A DNA stretch of 64,000 nt from Lepas anatifera (Eukaryota; Arthropoda; Thecostraca; Lepadidae): NCBI GenBank assembly GCA_034440635.1, contig JAOTON010001814.1:744001-808000 (forward strand), written 5' to 3'. A program made the translations under genes and the position numbers. Of the stretch, positions 52,416 through 64,000 are shown one piece after another. How positions within the stretch are numbered: the first letter of the stretch is position 1; every line of letters starts with the position of its first letter. Under the pieces are notes generated by a model. It searched no databases, was not told where the DNA came from, and saw only the letters and a list, made by a program, of their open reading frames with translations.

Positions 52416-53736
52416 CAGAGATGGCCTGCGTTACGTTACGTTACCGAATTACGTTACGGTACGGTTCGATTTTGGCCAAAACTACGCTACGGAATTTACG
52501 CTACGTTATATTTCATCGACTACGGAATTACGGTACTTAAGCTACGGCTACGGTAAACATATATCGCACGTACTACGATATCAACATTTTGTTCACACAT
52601 TCATACTTAAACCCTCGATCCGATGGGAGTGTTTGAACACCCCCCTCGGGTTTTCCCGGCTGCACGAAAAAACGACGGCGCGAAGCGCCGCAGTACTTGG
52701 CACACCTTTTCCTTAATCAATTCCGCAGCTTTCCCAAAAATTTTACGGTTGGGTCATCTCAGGTCAGGTAACCAGTGCAGGCTAAGTGACTTTGCCTCCA
52801 AAAATGTTTAAGGTGTCATAAGTAAAGAAGGGGTGAATCTATCGGATTGAAACTGATACCACATAATGGGCCTACCGCGCACCACACCATATGATCCGGG
52901 ATTTTTCATATTGATGACCTAAGGTCAGGTACGGAGCATGACCTCTCCGTTGGAAATGCATGGGGAAAACAGAAATTGGGCTGTATTTGTGTATATAAAG
53001 CTGATAATACTTTCATATTCCCCAAATCGTAGTATTCGGGGCTCATTTCTAGATTCCTGTTGCAATGTTTTACCTGTGACCTCTGAGAGGTCATCTGGGT
53101 TACTTAGGCAGAGACATGGGTCAATAACTTTGCAGGAAATGACGATGAAACTTGTATTTCTATACCATTGCGTTGAGGTTGCTACTATGAGTCGTTTGAT
53201 GTGCATATTGACTATGCTAGATTAGATAGTGACCTTGACCTGACCTGGTGTGTGACCTGATGACCTAATGTGTGTGATCAACGGTCGGGAATTCTTGTCA
53301 CCAGTAAACCAAAAAACAATTTATAAATCGAAATCAACCGACTTCTAATTTTTACGGACTCAAAATGTATCCGTGATTTACACTATCCACCAAAAGGTCC
53401 TGGTCTTAATTGACAGCGGTTTGATGCACTTCTCGTGAAATTATTTGAAGTTTTTAATTTTAGAGTAATGGTTTGGTCATTACTTTTTCAAATATTATCA
53501 TTTCTATCTCAAATTTCGAATTAAAGCAAATCGTTACCAAGAATCCTTAGTACCACGATCCAGATCACGAGAAGGTACTCGCATATACATATATGACGTA
53601 ACTTTTTTCATAGTGCGCTACGATACACTAAATTTTGGCGTAGTACGCTACAGAATTCGCCCAGCTACGCTATGTTTCTTTTCCAGGGCTACGGCTACGG
53701 AAAAATGATTTCGTAACGTAGCGTAGGCCGTCTCTG
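52416..53736 (+). mobile_element. hAT-like element with TACG-rich subterminal repeats, 8-bp TSD, copy 1
   Basis: The termini are cagagatggcctgcgttacg and cgtagcgtaggccgtctctg, inverted repeats with a few mismatches. The flanks 52408-52415 and 53737-53744 are both ggcgccag. The outer 150 bp on each side are full of ttacg, ctacg and cgtagc motifs, as expected of subterminal transposase sites. The interior contains AGGTCA-rich sequence and no transposase. Confidence 0.88.
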
Positions 53737-53744
53737 GGCGCCAG

Positions 53745-53977
53745 TCCCGATCCTATCGGATGCTATATGGCGGCGCATCCCCCAGCTGCCGCGCCTGTAG
53801 TGATAGAAGCAGCTGCCGCACTCGTCTGTCGTTGGTAACGCTCGTCTACGCACCGGTGTGTCGTACCGGAGCGGTGCTCCCTGGCAGTTCACGCTGCACC
53901 CAGCTTTGGAGATGTAGGGCAGCCTTAGCTGATCGCTTGTCCCAGCTGCCACTTCCGGGTGCTGTTGCACCGCCTGT

Positions 53978-54016
<39 letters not shown>

Positions 54017-54720
54017 TAGTGTGCTTGTGCGGGCGAGTGGACGGACGAACGGACGGACGGACGGATGATTGTTTCTACTTCAGGATAGCCTGGCAATGAC
54101 CGCTTTATCCTTGCTAGCTATAGGTCTTGTGTGTATATGTACAAGCCAGCGATTTTTGGGCTGCAGGTGGGGATGAGTGATAGTGACGGGCTGCAAAAGG
54201 GCGAGGTGTCAAACTCAGAATGTTTCTCCTATGTCCCTAGGAATTATTTTTCTCATTTAAGTTTAGGTTGTTTCTAGACTTGGAGATGCTTTCAATAATC
54301 GGTATGTTCAGTGTTTTACCAAGGGGCATGATTTTAAGTTAATAGGATGCTATTTGGCCTATCCCCTTGAATCCGTGATGTAAAATAGAGCAACTTCGAT
54401 GAAGGGCTGTAAAGATCTGGGGCCTGTACCCCATTATATAATCAATCTGAGTTTCCTTAATTTTACCGAAGAATTCTAGGAGACAGGGAAAATAGCATGT
54501 CATTAACTTGCGGATACTTTGGCTGACTTTGTTTTGAACTCATTTTTGAGAACGTAACATGAGAATTGATATACGGACACAACTGAATCCGAAGCTGCCA
54601 GCTTCCAAAGTGCATCACCAAGTAACTTGTGCATCAGATCACTAAACTTGGTACATTTACAGCGTGTCCAGAAGCTGGCAGGTGCACCTGATGACAGCAT
54701 CGCTCGCGCTCTGCTGACAG
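53745..54720. other. Intron upstream of GRK exon F with a (GT)n tract
   Basis: (gt)n at about 53982-54015 followed by gacggacggacgg. Otherwise unique sequence with no gene. Confidence 0.6.
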
Positions 54721-54929
54721 CCCCGGAAGTAATAGACAACGAGTACTACAACTTCTCGCCCGATTGGTTCAGCTTCGGCTGCTTGGTGTACGAGATGATC
54801 GAGGGTCAGGCGCCGTTCAGGGCGAGGAAAGAGGCGGTGAAGAGGGAGGAGGTGGACAGGAGGGTCAAACATGACCAGGAGAAGTACGGATGCAAGTTCA
54901 CCGACACTGCCAAATCTCTGTGCCAGCAG
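54721..54929 (+). CDS. Gprk2: GRK exon F: APE motif and kinase C-lobe
   Basis: The 209-bp exon contributes two bases to Ala266 and then residues 267-335. PEVIDNEYYNFSPDWFSFGCLVYEMIEG is continuous in the genome and matches GRK APEV...SPD...GCL(I/L)YEMIEGQ; it is followed by APFRARKEAVKREEVDRRV, a conserved subfamily stretch, and ends AKSLCQQ. The acceptor is ctgctgacag; the donor is gtgaga. The phase-1 entry matches exon E exactly. A 38-bp minisatellite starts about 50 bp into the downstream intron. Confidence 0.96.
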
Positions 54930-54984
54930 GTGAGAGGGGGCGCGCGCGGTGCTGAAAGGGATGTGGAAAACCTGTTAGCGGAGA

Positions 54985-55775
54985 ATTGGTACCGTTTATT
55001 TACAGTAAGTACAGAGCGGAGAATTGGTACCGTTTATTGACAGTAAGTACAGAGCGGAGAATTGGTACCGTTTGTTTACAGTAAGTACATAGCGGGGAAT
55101 TGGTACCGTTTGTTTACAGTAAGTACAGAGCGGGGAATTGGTACCGTTTGTTTACAGTAAGTACAGAGCGGGGAATTGGTTCCGTTTGTTTACAGTAAGT
55201 ACATAGCGGGGAATTGGTTCCGTTTGTTTACAGTAGCTACAGAGCGGGGAATTGGTTCCGTTTGTTTACAGTAAGTACAGAGCGGGGAATTGGTTCCGTT
55301 TGTTTACAGTAAGTACATAGCGGGGAATTGGTTCCGTTTGTTTACAGTAGGTACAGAGCGGGGAATTGGTTCCGTTTGTTTACAGTAAGTACAGAGCAGG
55401 GAATTGGTTCCGTTTGTTTACAGTAAGTACATAGCGGGGAATTGGTTCCGTTTGTTTACAGTAGCTACAGAGCGGGGAATTGGTTCCGTTTGTTTACAGT
55501 AAGCACAGAGCGGGGAATTGGTTCCGTTTGTTTACAGTAAGTACATAGCGGGGAATTGGTTTCGTTTGTTTACAGTAGGTACAGAGCGGGGAATTGGTAC
55601 CGTTTGTTTACAGAAAGTACAGAGCGGGGAATTGGTTCCGTTTGTTTACAGTAAGTACAGAGCGGGGAATTGGTTCCGTTTGTTTATAGTAGGTACAGAG
55701 CGGGGAATTGGTACCGTTTGTTTACAGTAAGTACAGAGCGGGGAATTGGTTCCATTTGTTTACAGTAGGTACAGC
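54985..55775 (+). repeat. 38-bp minisatellite, about 21 copies, with splice-site-like sequence in each unit
   Basis: The unit is gcggggaattggttccgttt + gtttacagtaagtacaga. Each copy holds an acceptor-like tract ttccgtttgtttacag directly overlapping a donor-like gtaagt. Variation includes ggtacc for ggttcc and gtaggt or gtagct for gtaagt. Confidence 0.96.
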
Positions 55776-56089
55776 AGGGTCGCCGTACTTCGTGTTATGT
55801 TTTGTTGCCTAGGCTGAGCTACCTCAGGTGGCCGTGAATTTAACGGCCGGAATTTTGAGTGGGGCTCTCTCACCCTGGCGTGTTGGAGTGGCCATCCTAG
55901 CTGCTCAGTCTGCCTCTCTAGTCTCTGTTCGCTCCAGTTGTGAAACCTGTGTTGACGAGGTCACTGCTCTGAGCGGCGCCTTCAGGCGGTATCCAATGCG
56001 CGTGGCTGAGTGTTGAGGGGGTCAATGGCAGGTGCGAGAGGTCTCGTTCCCTATCAGCTTTGTACTGATAGTACGAGACATACATCTTG

Positions 56090-57110
56090 CTTAACCCGCG
56101 CCCCACCGGGGGTCCGGCGCCACCCTCGCCCCACCGGGGAGGGGGAATCGATGGCCCCTAACTCCGAAAATATGGGGGGATAGCGCAAATTTGCAAAGTG
56201 CATTAGAAAGCTCGAGTGAATTCAGTTAGAAATTAATTTGTATGTGTAAGCGCTCAGGTCAATGGTTTGACCTCCAAAGGTCAAGTTAGGTCACGATAGG
56301 CTATTTTCACTCAGATATGCAGTGCTTAAAAAAACTGGGCATAACTTTTATGCTATTAGAGCTATTGAGGTCTGGTAATGTACATTTTATAGGAAAATTC
56401 CAGACCTTTTTCCGCTATGTGGAGCGTAATGACCTCTCGCCAGTGGTTTGACCTCCAGAGGTGACCCCGTGACTTAATATGATCCGAGGTAACGAAAGGT
56501 CAGAAAGTGACCTTGCCGTATATCAAATGAAAGCCAGTGATGAGACATACACGATGGTGTTTGATTAAGCGCTCTAGCTTAATTAGGTCAAAAGTTATTG
56601 CCAAAATACTGTTTTTGACCCCTGGTGACCTTGGATGACCTCGGAGAGGTCAAAGGGGAAATACAGCCCCTGGGATCCGTAAGAGGGTGTCCAAGAACGC
56701 TTTTCTGAGCAAGCTGAGCATTTGCAATCGTTTTTGTGGCTTTTAGATCATAAAACAGCTTTTCTCCATGCTTTTTCAATGGGAGAAGTCACCTCGTGAC
56801 CTGACCTCTGGTCACGAAATCGATAAATCCCGGATATACACCTTGTAGACCCTGGAGGGGTCATGAAGTGTAGGAAGTTTCAAATTGATCGACTGAGAAA
56901 TGTAGCTCTTATAGAGCTCAAAAGTTGAAGTGAGGTGACCTTGGCTGACCTCGCCTGGTGACCTTACCTTGAGTGACCCGGTGAAAAAAATTCAGGGATA
57001 GTGGGAAAATGAAGGGGTGAGAGATAGAGCCCTCAACTGCGGCGCTGCGTCGTTTTCCTGCTATCTGGAAAAAACCTTAGGGGCCATCGATCCCCCGTGA
57101 GGCGAGGGTT
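56090..57110 (-). repeat. AGGTCA-rich dispersed repeat, inverted relative of 13140-14100
   Basis: Read on the minus strand it begins cgcctcacgggggatcgatg and contains ggtcaccaggcgaggtcagc; it follows the order of 13165 onward. At least 25 AGGTCA or TGACCT half-sites are visible. Confidence 0.65.
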
Positions 57111-57379
57111 AATAGTGTCATTGCAAGCGAGGGAATGCATTTGTTGTGTACTGGTTATCTCGCAGGATCGGCCTCAATTGTTATTAATGTCAGGGGATGG
57201 CAGGATTATGATGATCCTTTAATTTTCCGGGATTAGTTTGGGATCAGGTACATCAATCGTGGCTGTTGTAAACCATTCCATCGTATTGAAAAACAACCAC
57301 GTTAAACCTAACATCCTGGATTGTGCATATTAACTCAACCTGCAAAATTGTCATCTATTTTCCAGTTTCGCCTCATGTC

Positions 57380-58825
57380 ACCACCGCCGTGGCGTAAAGG
57401 TTGTGAACGTATTTTTACCGCCGTGGCGTAAAGGTTGTGAATGTATCTTTACTACCGTGGTGTAAAGACTGGGAACGTATCTTTACCACCGTGGCGTAAA
57501 GGCTGGTAACGTATTTTTACCACCGCGGTGGTAAAAATACGTTCCCGGCTTTACGCCACGGCGGTAAAAATACGTTCGCAGGCTTTACGCCGCGGTACGC
57601 CACGGTGCACCGTGGCGTAAAGCCCGGGGAATGTATTTTTACCGCCATGGCGTAAAGCCTGGGAACGTATTTTTACCGCCCTGGCGTAAAGCCTGGGAAC
57701 GTATTTTTACCGCCGTGGCGTAAAGGCTGGGAACGTATCTTTACCACCGTGGCGTAAAGAGTGGGAACGGATTTTACCGCCCTGGCGTAAAGCCTGGGAA
57801 CATATTTTTACCGCCGTGGCGTAAAGGCTTGGAAAGTATCTTTACCACCGTGGCATAAAGCCTGGGAACGTATTTTTACCGCCCTGGCGTAAAGCCTGGG
57901 AACGTATTTTTACCGCCCGGGCGTAAAGCCTGGGAACGTATTTTTACCGCCGTGGCGTAAAGCCTGGGAACGTATTTTTACCGCCCTGGCGTAAAACCTG
58001 GGAACGTATTTTTACCGCCGTGGTGTAAAGGCTTGGAAAGTATCTTTACCACCGTGGCATAAAGCCTGGGAACGTATTTACCGCCATGGCTTAAAGCCTG
58101 GGAACGTATTTTTACCGCCGTGGCGTAAAAGCTGTGAACGTATCTTTACCACCGTGGCGTAAAGAGTGGGAACGGATTTTACCGCCCTGGCGTAAAGCCT
58201 GGGAACGTATTTTTACCGCCGTGGCGTAAAGGCTTGGAAAGTATCTTTACCACCGTGGCATAAAGCCTGGGAACGTATTTTTACCGCCCTGGCGTAAAGC
58301 CTGGGAACGTATTTTACCGCCCTGGTGTAAAGCCTGGGAACGTATTTTTACCGCCGTGGCGTAAAGCCTGGGAACGTATTTTTACCGCCGTGGCGTAAAG
58401 GCTGGGAACGTATCTTTACCACCGTGGCGTAAAGAGTGGGAACGGATTTTACCGCCCTGGCGTAAAGCCTGGGAACGTATTTTTACCGCCGTGGCGTAAA
58501 GGCTTGGAAAGTATCTTTACCACCGTGGCATAAAGCCTGGGAACGTATTTTACCGCCCTGGCGTAAAGCCTGGGAACGTATTTTTACCGCCCTGGCGTAA
58601 AGCCTGGGAACGTATTTTTACCGCCGTGGCGTAAAGCCTGGGAACGTATTTTTACCGCCCTGGCGTAAAACTTGGGAACTATTTTTACCGCCGTGGTGTA
58701 AAGGCTTGGAACGTATCTTTACCACCGTGGCATAAAGCCTGGGAACGTATTTACCGCCATGGCTTAAAGCCTGGGAACGTATTTTTACCGCCGTGGCGTA
58801 AAAGCTGTGAACGTATTTTTAATGC
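57380..58825. repeat. 34-bp minisatellite, about 42 copies, with an internal inverted block
   Basis: The unit is cgtggcgtaaagcctgggaa + cgtatttttaccgc. Units from about 57526 to 57607 are in reverse orientation. The two inversion borders are perfect palindromes at 57508-57543 (36 bp) and 57596-57619 (24 bp). Confidence 0.95.
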
Positions 58826-58859
58826 TCCAGCCATTTCTTCTCCACCACTGGACCAAGTT

Positions 58860-59495
58860 TTGGCGCGAGGCCCTATTTTTTGCTGCTCCTAATTTTCAAT
58901 CACTTTGAAGCTGTTGGATATTATAAAGCTTAAAAGAGCTCTTTCGACCGGAGCTGAAAGAGCTCGGTTAGAGTTAAAGCTAAGCTGGAGCAATGACGCA
59001 ATTTATTTATTGGCGCAAAATGGAGTAGCCGTTAACACGTCCTTAACACCCGCATTGGAGAGGGGTCTGGCGCTAACGCGCACTGAAGGGGGCTGGCCTC
59101 TTAATTTCCGATATCTCGGAAATTAAGAGGCTTGGAGAACCGCCGGTGGGGGGTGGGTGGGGGCTATGGTGATCTACAGTATAGCCAATTGCCATTGACC
59201 TAGGTCAACATCAAATGAAAAAGTCTAGATTGTACTAAAAATAGACCAAGGTCCTAACGAGAAGGCTTCAAAAATGTTTTCTAAAATTTTGGGGTCACGG
59301 CCATTCAAAGTTATTGACCTGTGACGTTACAATATAATGTATTCCCTATAATTGCACTATGATCAGCTCCATAGCAACTGTTGGGCGGGAAATGAGAATT
59401 GACTTTTGCCCATGACCTTTGACTTTGGCCTGTGACCTTGACATTTGCATTGAGTTAAAATAACTATATAATAACTATATATAATAACTATGGCG
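58860..59495 (-). repeat. AGGTCA-containing dispersed repeat, inverted relative of 4400-5070, with a hairpin
   Basis: It shares the block around gggggctatggtgatctaca with 4930-4960 (inverted). Bases 59095-59130 form a perfect 16-bp stem with a 4-base loop (left arm gcctcttaatttccga). Confidence 0.6.
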
Positions 59496-59499
59496 CAGA

Positions 59500-60648
59500 G
59501 ATGGCCTACGCTTCGTTAAGAAATTATTTTTTCCGTAGCCGTAGTTTTGGAAATGAAACGTAGCGTAGCTGGGCAAATTCTGTAGCGTACTACGCCAAAA
59601 TTTAGCGTATAGTAGCGCACTAGGAAAAAGTTACGTCATAGATGTATAAACCTTCTCGTGATCTCGATCGCGGTTCAAGGATTCTTGGTAACGATTTGGC
59701 TTAATTCGAAATTTGAAATACAAGTGATAAGATTTGAAAAAGTAACGACCAAACCATTACTTTAAAATTGAAAACTTCAAATAATTTCACGAGAATTGCA
59801 TCAAACCGCTGTCAATTAAGATCTTTGGTGGATATTGTAAATCATGGACACATTTTTTGGGCCTGTAAAAATTAGAAGTCGATTTATTTCGATTTCTAAA
59901 TTTATTTTTCAACTGGTGACAAGAATACCCGACCATTGATCACACACATCAGGTCATCAGGTCACACACATCAGGTCAGTCAGGTCAAGGTCACTATCTA
60001 ATCTAACATAGTTAATATGCACATCAATCGACTCGTACTAGCAATCTCAAAGTAATGGTATCAAAATAAAAAATTATAGTCTTTTCCTGCAAAGTTATTG
60101 ACACAAGTCTGAAAATTTGCTTAAGTAGCCCAGATGACCCTCTAAGGTCATCGATATGAAAAACTGGAATATATTCTGTAGTACTCGGTAGGCCCATTAT
60201 GTGGTATCAGTTTCAATCCGATAGAGTCACCTCTTTCTTGCTTATGACAGCTTAAACATTTTTGGAGGTGAATCAACTGAATTCACTTAACCTGCACTGG
60301 TGACCCGGCCTGAGATGACCCAACCTTAAAATTGTGGGGAAAGCTGCGGAATTGATCAAGGAAAAGATGTGGCAAGTACGTCGGCGCTTCGCTCCGCCGT
60401 TTTTTCGTACTGCCGGTAAAACCCGAGGGGGTGTTCAAACACCCCCACCGGGGCGAGGGTTTAAGTATGAATTTGTCAACAAAATGTTGATATCGTAGTA
60501 TGATATATTTTTACCGTAGCCGTAGCTAAAGTACCGTAATTCCGTAGTCGATGAAATATAACATAGCGTAATTCCGTAGCGTAGTTTTGGCCAAAATCGA
60601 ACTGTAACGTAGCGTAAATCGGTAACGTAACGTAGCGTAGGCCATGCT
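59500..60648 (-). mobile_element. hAT-like element with TACG-rich subterminal repeats, copy 2 (inverted)
   Basis: It starts cagagatggcctacgc and ends gtagcgtaggccatg, with the last few terminal bases damaged. The flanks ctatggcg and ctatgatg agree at 6 of 8. Read on the minus strand it follows copy 1 closely (ggccaaaactacgctacgga in both). Confidence 0.8.
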
Positions 60649-61636
<988 letters not shown>

Positions 61637-61639
61637 TAA

Positions 61640-64000
61640 AGGGAGGGTACTGGCCGGCTCTCCCCACCTCCAGTAGGAACCACCATATGTGTTTCGCTTC
61701 TTGCGCAAAAATGGTGTATGGGGGGGGGTAATGGGGCCGCCTTCTTTGGCGAGGGCCCTGGTGGACCGGACAATCTGTGAGGAGGTGCTTGATCGAGTCC
61801 GGGTCCCTGCAACCCGGACGCGTGTGTCCGCCCGAGCAAACCTGTGGAGGATGTCATATGTGATGATGGTGGACCCTGCCCTGAGCTTTGCGCTCGTCTG
61901 GTCAGCAGGTCTGTGCCGGGCGTGGGCTTCGGGCATTGGTGGGCGTCTCTGGCTTTGCTTGTCCTGAAGGAATTAGTCGGTGCGCGCCTTCGCCGTTTGA
62001 GCCGACTCGTAGTCGATAGGGATCTCCCGCTGGCCCTCCCGCGCTCCCTGGCCGGCTAGTTTGTCTGCCCTCTCGTTTCTGGGAATGCCTGCGTGTCTCG
62101 GGATCCATTGAAAGTGAATTTTGTGTCTCAAAAAAGATAGGAAGCTAATTTGCCGCCAGGCGGTTTCGACTTTTGAGCTCTGGTTGTGGCTGGTCCGCTA
62201 TGGCTTGGATGGCTGCCCTGTAGTCGCATAGTAGATTGAAAGCGGTTTCCCTCTCCGGTAGGGAGGAGGCCAGACTCCTGATGGCCTCCTCCAAAGCCAC
62301 CACATCCGCCCGTGTACTGCTGCACAAACTTCCCGCCGCTCTGGCGGTTTTGGTGGCGGGGCCCTCGGGTCGCCGGATAAGTATTCTGGCTCCTCCGTTG
62401 GTAGTACCTAGGGAGGCCGATCTTCTTCTTTTTTTGGGCAGGTCTGTCAGTCCACCGATCTGGCAGTCCATGCCTCTTCAGCCAGAGATGGTAGCGTTTC
62501 CAAGGTTTTTTTGCTGCTTCTCGGTGTTTCTCGGGGGTCTGTCCTTCTGACTGGTTCTTGGAGGTGAAGGTTGAAAGAGGCGACTGGTGGGTTGGGCAGC
62601 AGAATTGGTGAGACCAGGTTCTGTGGCTCCGCGGGGAGACCGCGGAGGCCGCTCTTTTCCTCCATCCAGATGCCTATCTTGCGAAGGTTGGCTTTGTGGT
62701 GAGTTCCAGGTCTTCGTCTGTCCTCCTGGGCCCTTGCCCCCCCCTCACGAAAGGCCGGCTGCTGTTGTCTGCTTAATCCAAGCTTCCCTTGCTCGATATT
62801 CTAGTCTTGGTAGGATGTTGTTTTCTAGGTCTCTTATTTTCGGATCGCTTTCTGGCAGGCGGTGTATGTTGGCGCGGATTGATATTTGTTCCAGGTCTGC
62901 TTCAGCTTATAGGGTCCCATTTCTTGTATCTCGGGTACATCCAGTGATGATGCGGGCGCATCCGCGCTGTTCAACTTCTAGTATGTTTCTTGAGGAGGGG
63001 GCTGCATGGCTCATGTAAACTACCGCTCCGTAGTCCGCCTTGGCGCGGATCTAAGCCATGTAGGCCGTACGAAGGACCCGCTTGCTGGCTCCGTAGTTGC
63101 GCTCGGATAGCGCCTCCAGGCAGTTTCTTCTTTGAGCCATCGATTTCTTTAATCTCTTTGATATGTTCTGTGAATGAAAGTGTGCCGTCCAAAGTCAGGC
63201 CTAGGAAGGTGGGGTGGGTTATCTCAGGGATCTCCTGCCCCCGGAGATGGAGCTTAATCTTGATTTTGTCCCTCGCTTCGCTGGGGAAATGGGAGAGTGT
63301 GGTCACTGATCCTTCTCCAACGGTAGGCAGGACCTTCCGCTGGTCGGACCAGTTAGAGATTCCGTGGAAATAATAATCTCTGGGGCTTATCGACGCAGCA
63401 ACTGCCAGGGTCATATGGCGTTGCCAACTCTTTCCCTGTTAGAAGGTTTTCTCGGGAGCCAGCTTGCCCCTTGTTCAGGGAAGCGGCTGGGCCTTAAACC
63501 CGGGTCGGGAGATTTCGTCGAGAGAGGGTTGAAGGTGATCCGCACAATCCGGCAGTTTGCGATCCGATGCCCAGATGGCTATGTTATCGGCAAATATGGA
63601 CTGGTTCACTTCGTCCCCCGGTACGTCGTTTATGTAGACCAGCCACAGCAGCAGGGCCAGTATCGATCCCTGGGCTAGGTCCTAAGAGTTAACGCGGGTT
63701 GATCGGAGCGATCAATTCCAGAGGATGTGGGCTCTTCTGCCCTTGGTCAGGACCCATCTGATCACACAGGCTGGCAGGCCCAGGCGAGACATGTTGACTG
63801 TCAGGCCGTTGAGCCGTACCCGGTCGTAGGCCGCCCTGAAGTCTAGGAGCCACAGTCCTGTTCGGAGTTGTTTGTGATCCTCCAATCCATCCGCTATAGA
63901 CTGAACTAGTTTAACTAACTGGCCTTGGCGTTGAATTTGCCTTGTTCCTCCATCCAGGCCTGTATTCTTTGTGCGAGCCTTTCTGCCAGTTTTCCGATAC
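61640..64000 (-). pseudogene. Decayed LINE with RT and RNase H on the minus strand, runs off the window
   Basis: Reading down from 64000: LAERLAQRIQAWMEEQGKF, LWLLDFRAAYDRV, stops near 63690, QGSILALLLWLVYINDVP, FADNIAIWAS (second Asp of FADD changed to Asn), then a SINE interruption at 63354-63530, then THPTFLGLTLDGTLSFTEHI, an RNase H part ILIRRPEGPATKTARAAGSLCSSTRADVVALEEAI (split by intervening residues in this quotation only at line ends), and a terminal finger-like GCRDPDSIKHLLTDCP near 61790. Stops, a changed active site and frameshifts make it a pseudogene. The 5' part lies beyond the window. Confidence 0.82.
63354..63530 (-). mobile_element. Glycine-tRNA-derived SINE, copy 2, inside the minus-strand LINE
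   Basis: On the minus strand it reads cgacccgggtttaaggc (B-box region), then ttccctgaacaaggggcaag, and ends near agattattatttcc. It matches 47590-47760 along its length with substitutions. The 5' tRNA part is more degraded than in copy 1. Confidence 0.7.

Noticed and set aside
57380..58825. CRISPR-like array (regular 34-bp units)
   Set aside because: There are no unique spacers; the units are directly contiguous, i.e. a minisatellite, and the genome is eukaryotic.

Overview
This is a window of animal nuclear DNA. It shows long introns with GT/AG borders, many minisatellites and many transposable-element families; I see no bacterial operons and no CRISPR array. Only one host gene can be supported. 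It is a plus-strand G protein-coupled receptor kinase of the GRK4/5/6 subfamily, the group that includes arthropod Gprk2. Seven internal exons can be placed at 7938-8015, 24884-25074, 29107-29311, 39001-39147, 48816-48990, 54721-54929 and 61304-61447. They join with matching phases into 383 codons without a stop. These cover the second part of the RGS-homology domain, nearly the whole kinase domain and the start of the C-terminal kinase extension. The first exon(s), the start codon and the C-terminal tail lie outside the window. Residue choices such as YRDCKPEN and SPDWFSFGC resemble, as I recall it, the insect Gprk2 protein. With the BEL/Pao, CR1-like and I/Ingi-like elements this suggests an arthropod or another invertebrate, but the species cannot be fixed.

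Layout. Bases 1-7937 lie upstream of the first visible exon. They hold a TA-flanked inverted-repeat element with a nested hAT MITE (81-1673), a 49-bp array, an AGGTCA-rich repeat and a 66-bp array. The first intron (8016-24883) holds a hAT-like element with a 49-50-bp array, a 68-bp array, an inverted-repeat element filled with a 34-bp array (11739-12615), a 112-bp higher-order array (15645-17612), a TA-flanked element with a nested hAT MITE (18773-20608) and a BEL/Pao pol remnant. The second intron holds a complete non-LTR element (25670-28985, minus) that carries only ORF1. The third intron holds a TA-type element, an AGGTCA-rich repeat, a (TA)n tract, a 33-bp inverted repeat, a tRNA-derived SINE and a 2.7-kb hAT-like element made of degenerate minisatellite. 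The fourth intron holds a CR1-like LINE fragment and an Ingi/I-like LINE pseudogene with a glycine-tRNA-like SINE. The fifth intron begins inside a minisatellite that grew out of the preceding exon's 3' end and splice donor, and also holds a 1.3-kb hAT-like element. The sixth intron holds a 38-bp array, an AGGTCA-rich repeat, a 34-bp array with an inverted block and a second copy of the 1.3-kb hAT family. The end of the window (61640-64000) is a decayed LINE on the minus strand, again carrying the glycine SINE.

How the parts relate. The exons form one gene whose product would phosphorylate activated receptors. Everything else is repeat content in its introns and flank, and no second host gene is supported. 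Points most worth following up: the ORF1-only retroelement with a 20-bp target-site duplication, the array of duplicated splice donors continuous with a kinase exon, and the repeated finding of minisatellites enclosed by transposon termini.
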